This document shows, piece after piece, positions 6,433-9,096 of a stretch of DNA of 9,096 nucleotides (position 1 is its first letter; every line of letters starts with the position of its first letter). The stretch is from Trebonia sp030042015 (lineage in GTDB: Bacteria; Actinomycetota; Actinomycetes; Streptosporangiales; Streptosporangiaceae), in assembly GCF_030042015.1 (NCBI RefSeq), contig NZ_JASIAL010000342.1:1-9096 (forward strand), in the 5' to 3' direction. The translations under genes and the position numbers were made by a program. The notes under the pieces are model-generated. The model was not told the DNA's origin. It saw only the letters and a program-made list of their open reading frames with translations, and did not search any database.

Positions 6433-7814
6433 GACGCATCCCCCTGCCAAGACCGAGCGGCAGCGAGACGCGCGGCGACGTCGAACCGCTCGCTGAACCA
6501 GACCAGGCACTGGGCGGTCAGGTCGCAGATGCCGCCGAGGCGCAGGTCGGCGTCAAGGTCCTCGGGCCAGTCCCCCGGCGGCATCGCCTTCACGCGCGCC
6601 TTAATGTCGCGCCACAGGTCGGGCCCGCGAAGAGGTGCTCCTGAATCGGTGATCGCGGTGGCAGCATCGTCGCTGATGGCAAGCAGCGCCCGTTGCAGCC
6701 GCTGCCGGAGTGAGCGGGCCAAGGGGTCTCCACTGTCTCGCTCGCTCCAGTACGCCAAATAATCAGACCGAAGCTGCTCCGCTCGCTCGATGGAGTTATC
6801 AGCGCAGAGTCCCGCTTCCATCTTGATCCCGAGACGCGTAGTGCGCGGGGGCGGGACGATCGGCAGGTAGCCTGCTCGGTTCGAGACCGCTTTCCGAATC
6901 GTGAGGTCAAGATCCGCGATTGTCACCGTTCGCTTGGCCAGTTCACGCTGCGCCAACACGCCGCTGGTGAGTCTGACCTGGCCAGCCTGAATATGAGGCA
7001 GCGCGCCGCGCGAAGTAGGACCTGCTGCCCGCATTCGGGCTCGGAAGAGCGCCATCACGGCTTCCCAGACGGAGACGGCGAGCAGGGCGTCGTGCCCCAA
7101 AGTCTGCAAGACCGGAACGCAGTACATGTTCGGGGCAGCATCGCTGACGTAGGTACGCTGCGGTCTGGCCTCGTCTATCCGGAGCACAGACAAAAAGCGG
7201 GCCGCCTGCTCCAGATGATCGGCGGCGGGATCTGTGACGCCAGCGTCGACTGACGCTTTCCACGGAGTCGGCAGGAACTTCGGGGTCCGCTGAAGGCCTT
7301 TCGCGAACTGGATAACGACTGCCTCGTGAGTGCCGCTTGCGAGGAGCATCTGCCCTTCGCCCGCGAGTTTCCGGAGGGCTACGGCCGCCTCGTTCAGTCC
7401 CTGGGCTTCTCCCGGGGCCAGCCCGGCGGTCGTGACCAGGCGACAGTACGGCAATTCGTTAATCGTATGCCAGCGCCCGAACAAGTGCGCGAGCCCGCCG
7501 TCTCCGAGCAGCTGATTAATGGTAGTGAATACCGCCACCGACGGGTCGCGATGCTTCGCTGAGACAAGCTCGGCTCCCCCCGGGCCAATAACCACCCAGT
7601 CCTCGTGATGTTCGCAGACGATTCCCACATCAGTAGCGGAGGCCAAACGACCGTTGTCGATGGTTTCGCGGTAGAGGGAAAGAGCATCAGCTGCCGCCAT
7701 CGCCGCCTGCCATTCAAACCGGTCAGCCGTCTGAGCCCCAGCGTCATCCGTCGGCTGTGCGGACAGTACGGCCTGCGTTGCCGTCGCGGTCCCTTCTCCG
7801 AGGTCAGATGACAC
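6429..7814 (-). CDS. lmuA: Cap4/DUF4297-type nuclease effector of a Lamassu system (LmuA/DdmA-like)
   Basis: This 461-residue protein is the first gene of the operon and the probable DNA-degrading effector. Residues 31-130 match the PD-(D/E)xK-fold nuclease domain of Cap4/DUF4297: an opening helix DRFEWQAAMAAADAL (31-45), CEHHEDW (67-73) with acidic residues E68, E71 and D72, and SAKHR (85-89) with K87, followed by a FTTINQLL helix. Most relatives read QxKHR at the last motif; Ser85 here replaces Gln. A 30-residue Ala/Thr-rich leader precedes the domain. The remaining 300 or so residues are mostly helical, as expected for the part that docks to the other subunits, and I see no second catalytic motif. 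The start GTG 7814 has no good Shine-Dalgarno sequence but is preceded by a -10-like TATATT, so the mRNA may be leaderless. The stop overlaps the next start (GTGA). Cap4-bearing effectors are the best-known Lamassu variant; DdmABC of Vibrio cholerae has the same gene order. Confidence 0.8.
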   Translation of the reverse strand: MSSDLGEGTATATQAVLSAQPTDDAGAQTADRFEWQAAMAAADALSLYRETIDNGRLASATDVGIVCEHHEDWVVIGPGGAELVSAKHRDPSVAVFTTINQLLGDGGLAHLFGRWHTINELPYCRLVTTAGLAPGEAQGLNEAAVALRKLAGEGQMLLASGTHEAVVIQFAKGLQRTPKFLPTPWKASVDAGVTDPAADHLEQAARFLSVLRIDEARPQRTYVSDAAPNMYCVPVLQTLGHDALLAVSVWEAVMALFRARMRAAGPTSRGALPHIQAGQVRLTSGVLAQRELAKRTVTIADLDLTIRKAVSNRAGYLPIVPPPRTTRLGIKMEAGLCADNSIERAEQLRSDYLAYWSERDSGDPLARSLRQRLQRALLAISDDAATAITDSGAPLRGPDLWRDIKARVKAMPPGDWPEDLDADLRLGGICDLTAQCLVWFSERFDVAARLAAARSWQGDAS

Positions 7815-7850
7815 CTATGCAATATATGGCGACTGCTCCCGGAGAAACCT
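7815..7850 (-). promoter_or_regulatory. Candidate promoter of the defence operon, possibly leaderless
   Basis: On the minus strand TATATT (7826-7821) is followed by six bases and then the GTG start codon at 7814, the distance expected between a -10 element and the first transcribed base. The -35 region about 17 bp upstream (GGTTTC) is weak. There is a small inverted repeat CTCC-C-GGAG in the spacer (7836-7844). Leaderless GTG/ATG transcripts are common in actinomycetes. No repressor gene is visible nearby. Confidence 0.4.
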
Positions 7851-8039
7851 GCGAACTGCGACTTGATAGCTTGGCAAACCGGCCGGTGGCGCCATCTTCC
7901 TCGAGCGCACCGCTCCAGCCGGTCCGCCGCTTTCTACGTCGCACAGGAGACGCTCATCGGCGTGTCATCACCGTCGCCAGGGGACGTGAGCTTCGCCCGT
8001 TCGGATACCCAGGTGTACGGGGCGGCTGCATGTCGACTA
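7851..8039. other. Gene-free stretch upstream of the operon
   Basis: No convincing coding frame on either strand. It contains a perfect 10-bp palindrome ACCGGCCGGT (7878-7887) about 65 bp upstream of the operon start, which could be a protein-binding site, although chance palindromes are common at this GC content. Confidence 0.3.
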
Positions 8040-8217
8040 TGTGACTCAGATCACCCGATCAAGCTTGGGCTTGCGGGGAGCCAGGCGGAGAGCCATCATC
8101 GGCCCACGCAGGGCAACATGAGGCGTGGCCGAGCATCCAAGTTGTGGGCTTGAGCTGCTATCTAGCCACAGCGAGCCACACCGGCCGACAGCACATGCCT
8201 CGTTCACACGGAGGGGA
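8040..8217. repeat. att-like module B (homologous to 2204-2384)
   Basis: This is a direct, diverged copy of module A lying on the other side of the HNH gene and defence operon. Landmarks: inverted repeat GTGA (8041-8044)/TCAC (8051-8054); 12-bp-period doublet GGAGCCA (8077-8083) and AGAGCCA (8089-8095); GAGCCATCATCGG at 8090-8102; the TGGGCTTGAGCTGC element from 8145; and atctagccacagcgagccac at 8160-8179, identical to A, with the AGCCAC doublet 10 bp apart. The spacing from the GCCA of the second heptamer to the TGCTCT-like element is 53 bp, as in A. Small open frames across it are not supported as genes. Confidence 0.6.
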
Positions 8218-8312
8218 TCAGGGCCGCAGAGAGCGTCCACCATGACCGGGCTGTTCCATTATTCAAGGCTGAGATCACACAACGCTCGACGGGATCCTCA
8301 TCCGACGAGACG

Positions 8313-8350
8313 CTAACGGCTCGGGTAGTTGCAACTAGCCGAGCCGTTAG
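8313..8350. repeat. 38-bp near-perfect palindrome beside tRNA-Thr
   Basis: The two halves 8313-8331 (ctaacggctcgggtagttg) and 8332-8350 are reverse complements with one mismatch in 19 positions and no loop. The central 12 bp, TAGTTGCAACTA, are themselves a perfect palindrome. On RNA it would form a very long hairpin about 56 bases past the tRNA 3' end, so it may end tRNA transcription. The lack of a loop also fits a recombinase or dimeric regulator site. The stretch 8218-8312 between module B and this palindrome holds nothing recognisable. Confidence 0.8.
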
Positions 8351-8369
8351 TCCCCACTGATGTCCCCAC
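8350..8369. repeat. GTCCCCAC doublet, 12-bp period
   Basis: GTCCCCAC occurs at 8350-8357 and 8362-8369, with the same 12-bp period as the doublets in modules A, B and C. It lies 37 bp from the 3' end of tRNA-Thr, where arm-type integrase sites of a tRNA-targeted element would be expected. The function is inference. Confidence 0.5.
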
Positions 8370-8370
8370 C

Positions 8371-8398
8371 GGCCTTGCCTGTCTTGAGGCATCAGGCC
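8371..8398 (-). terminator. Hairpin just downstream of tRNA-Thr
   Basis: GGCCT-TGCCT (8371-8380) pairs with AGGCA (8387-8391) and AGGCC (8394-8398), leaving a TC bulge and a six-base loop. It begins about eight bases after the encoded CCA of the tRNA in the direction of transcription. There is no U tract. It is a likely terminator or processing boundary of the tRNA transcript. Confidence 0.5.
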
Positions 8399-8405
8399 GC
8401 TGACC

Positions 8406-8481
8406 TGGAGCCCCGTAACAGAATCGAACTGTTGACCTTCTCCTTACCATGGAGACGCTCTGCCGACTGAGCTAACGGGGC
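8406..8481 (-). tRNA. tRNA-Thr (anticodon GGT), CCA encoded
   Basis: The minus strand folds into a complete cloverleaf. The acceptor stem is GCCCCGT (8481-8475) with ACGGGGC; the D arm is GCTC-AGTCGGCA-GAGC; the anticodon arm is TCTCC-ATGGTAA-GGAGA with anticodon GGT; the variable loop has five bases; the T arm is AACAG-TTCGATT-CTGTT. A U discriminator and genomically encoded CCA follow (8409-8406). All stems are fully paired. It reads ACC and ACU threonine codons. Its 3' half faces the island, the usual orientation for a tRNA used as an integration target. I looked for a second copy of the 3' end elsewhere in the window and found none. Confidence 0.97.
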
Positions 8482-8760
8482 ATGTATTCCTGGGGTTCCG
8501 CACCGCAACGCGTCTCCTCAGGCCGTGCACAGCGCTGGGACGCCGTCGAGTCCAACAGCGTGCCAGCCCGTGCGCCAACCGGCCTTAGAGAGCTTAGCGT
8601 ACTTCTGTGGTGCTCGCGTCTCCGCCCGGAGGCGTCCGCCTGCGCCACGGTGAAAGCAGTCCGACCTCCCCCGGTACATTCGGCCGCCCCCGCGCACTCT
8701 GGCACAGCGAGCGCTACGTCGGGGAGGGACTGCGGATGGACGAACATCCGTGCCGGAGAA
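8482..8760. other. Gene-free region between tRNA-Thr and the hydrolase terminator
   Basis: No coding frame on either strand looks real: the open frames are Arg/Ser/Pro-rich and have no ribosome binding sites. The tRNA promoter must lie here on the minus strand, but I cannot pick a convincing -35/-10 pair. Confidence 0.5.
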
Positions 8761-8801
8761 CGCTGAGCGCCGACGTCCGCAACGGACGGCGGCACTCAGC
8801 G
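8761..8801 (-). terminator. Strong hairpin terminator of the hydrolase gene
   Basis: A 41-base inverted repeat starts 16 bases after the stop codon at 8818-8820. CGCTGAG (8761-8767) pairs with CTCAGCG (8795-8801), GCCG (8769-8772) with CGGC (8790-8793), and CGTCCG (8774-8779) with CGGACG (8783-8788). The loop is three bases, CAA, and there are two mismatches. The sequence beyond it is TTCTCC rather than a full U tract, as often seen in high-GC bacteria. Confidence 0.75.
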
Positions 8802-8817
8802 TCTCAACCGGTTGCGG

Positions 8818-9096
8818 CTAGCTCTCGAAGCCCGGGTCGGCGGTCGAGATGTCGTAGTTGTTGCCCCAGTACCACTGCGTGGCGTTGGAACCGGGCAGAA
8901 CGTGCGGCACGCCTGTGGGATCGGCGATCCAGTAGCGGACCCTGGCCTGCATCCACTGCGGGAGGCCGGCCACGCTGTCCTTCACCGCCTGCCAGTCGTC
9001 GATCATCGTGTAGATGATCGCCACCGTGTTGTGATCGGCGCTCAGCTTGGCCTCGATCCAGCCCGCGGCCTGCCACGGGGTCGCGTCGCCCGGCTC
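8818..9096 (-). CDS. C-terminal part of a probable GH25/DUF1906-like hydrolase (5' end outside window)
   Basis: The frame is open from the right edge of the window to a TAG at 8818-8820, giving 92 residues. The sequence AGWIEAKLS...VAIIYTMIDDWQAV, WMQARVRYWIADPTGVPH, ATQWYWGNNYDIS and DPGFES follows the last strands of a lysozyme-like TIM barrel: an 'IY...W' strand, a 'WIADPTG.P' strand, then 'TQW...YDIS' near the end. That pattern is shared by GH25 and DUF1906 glycoside hydrolase-like proteins, which are usually secreted in actinomycetes and act on cell-wall polymers. The catalytic acidic residues would be upstream and cannot be checked. An internal ATG near 9009 is not the start, because coding character continues to the window edge. 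A strong hairpin terminator follows it. Confidence 0.7.
   Translation of the reverse strand, partial: EPGDATPWQAAGWIEAKLSADHNTVAIIYTMIDDWQAVKDSVAGLPQWMQARVRYWIADPTGVPHVLPGSNATQWYWGNNYDISTADPGFES

Noticed and set aside
6175..6762. 195-codon plus-strand frame opposite the middle and nuclease genes
   Set aside because: It spans the GTGA junction of two well-supported minus-strand genes and shows no domain.
8046..8243. Minus-strand small frame GSLWLD...GPMMA, with a matching frame at 2200-2463
   Set aside because: The two translations look alike, but base differences are not concentrated at third codon positions, so the conservation is of DNA and not of a protein.
8406..8450. tRNA 3'-end duplication marking the far end of an island inside this window
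   Set aside because: I searched by eye for the T-arm and acceptor sequence on both strands and found no second copy; the far boundary, if any, lies outside.
1..9096. CRISPR array, integrase, transposase, toxin-antitoxin pair or restriction-modification methylase
   Set aside because: No short repeats with regular spacers, no tyrosine/serine recombinase or DDE motifs, and no methyltransferase motifs were seen in any frame.

Overview
The window comes from a GC-rich actinomycete, as shown by strong G/C at third codon positions, GTG starts, GTGA-overlapping genes and hairpin terminators without U tracts. It looks like a genomic island next to a tRNA-Thr(GGT) gene. I cannot name the genus.

Layout, left to right. 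Positions 1-308 hold the end of a partial, unrecognised reading frame, followed by a cluster of hairpins (350-445). A 422-residue orphan protein (607-1875, +) carries three copies of an actinobacterial 'VGxDIxPGxYR' beta-rich domain. From 1876 to 2203 there is no gene. An att-like repeat module (A, 2204-2384) precedes a zone of gene debris: an IPT/TIG-domain fragment (2535-2699) and a frameshifted N-terminal domain (2812-2925), which runs into an HNH endonuclease gene (2886-3845, +). The last 100 bp or so of that HNH frame cross a second att-like module (C, 3728-3851).

The main content is a compact three-gene minus-strand operon, 7814 to 3932. In order of transcription it encodes a Cap4/DUF4297-type nuclease protein, a small winged-helix-like 'middle component', and an SMC/Rad50-like ATPase with a four-cysteine zinc site between its coiled-coil arms. 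Both junctions are GTGA overlaps. This gene content and order match the Lamassu (DdmABC-like, ABC three-component) anti-phage/anti-plasmid systems. The ATPase and middle protein would sense foreign DNA structures and release the nuclease; that role is inferred from the family.

A third att-like module (B, 8040-8217), clearly homologous to A, lies beyond the operon. It is followed by a 38-bp near-perfect palindrome (8313-8350), a GTCCCCAC doublet, a small hairpin and the tRNA-Thr gene (8406-8481, -). To the right of the tRNA, after a gene-free stretch, are a strong hairpin terminator (8761-8801) and the C-terminal 92 codons of a probable GH25/DUF1906-like secreted hydrolase (8818-9096, -), which look like ordinary chromosome.

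The three spaced modules share one architecture: an inverted repeat, a 12-bp-period doublet, about 50 bp, a TGCTCT-type element, then a 10-bp-period doublet. They suggest repeated integration and accretion at the tRNA, with the defence operon carried on the segment between C and B. No integrase gene is visible in the window.
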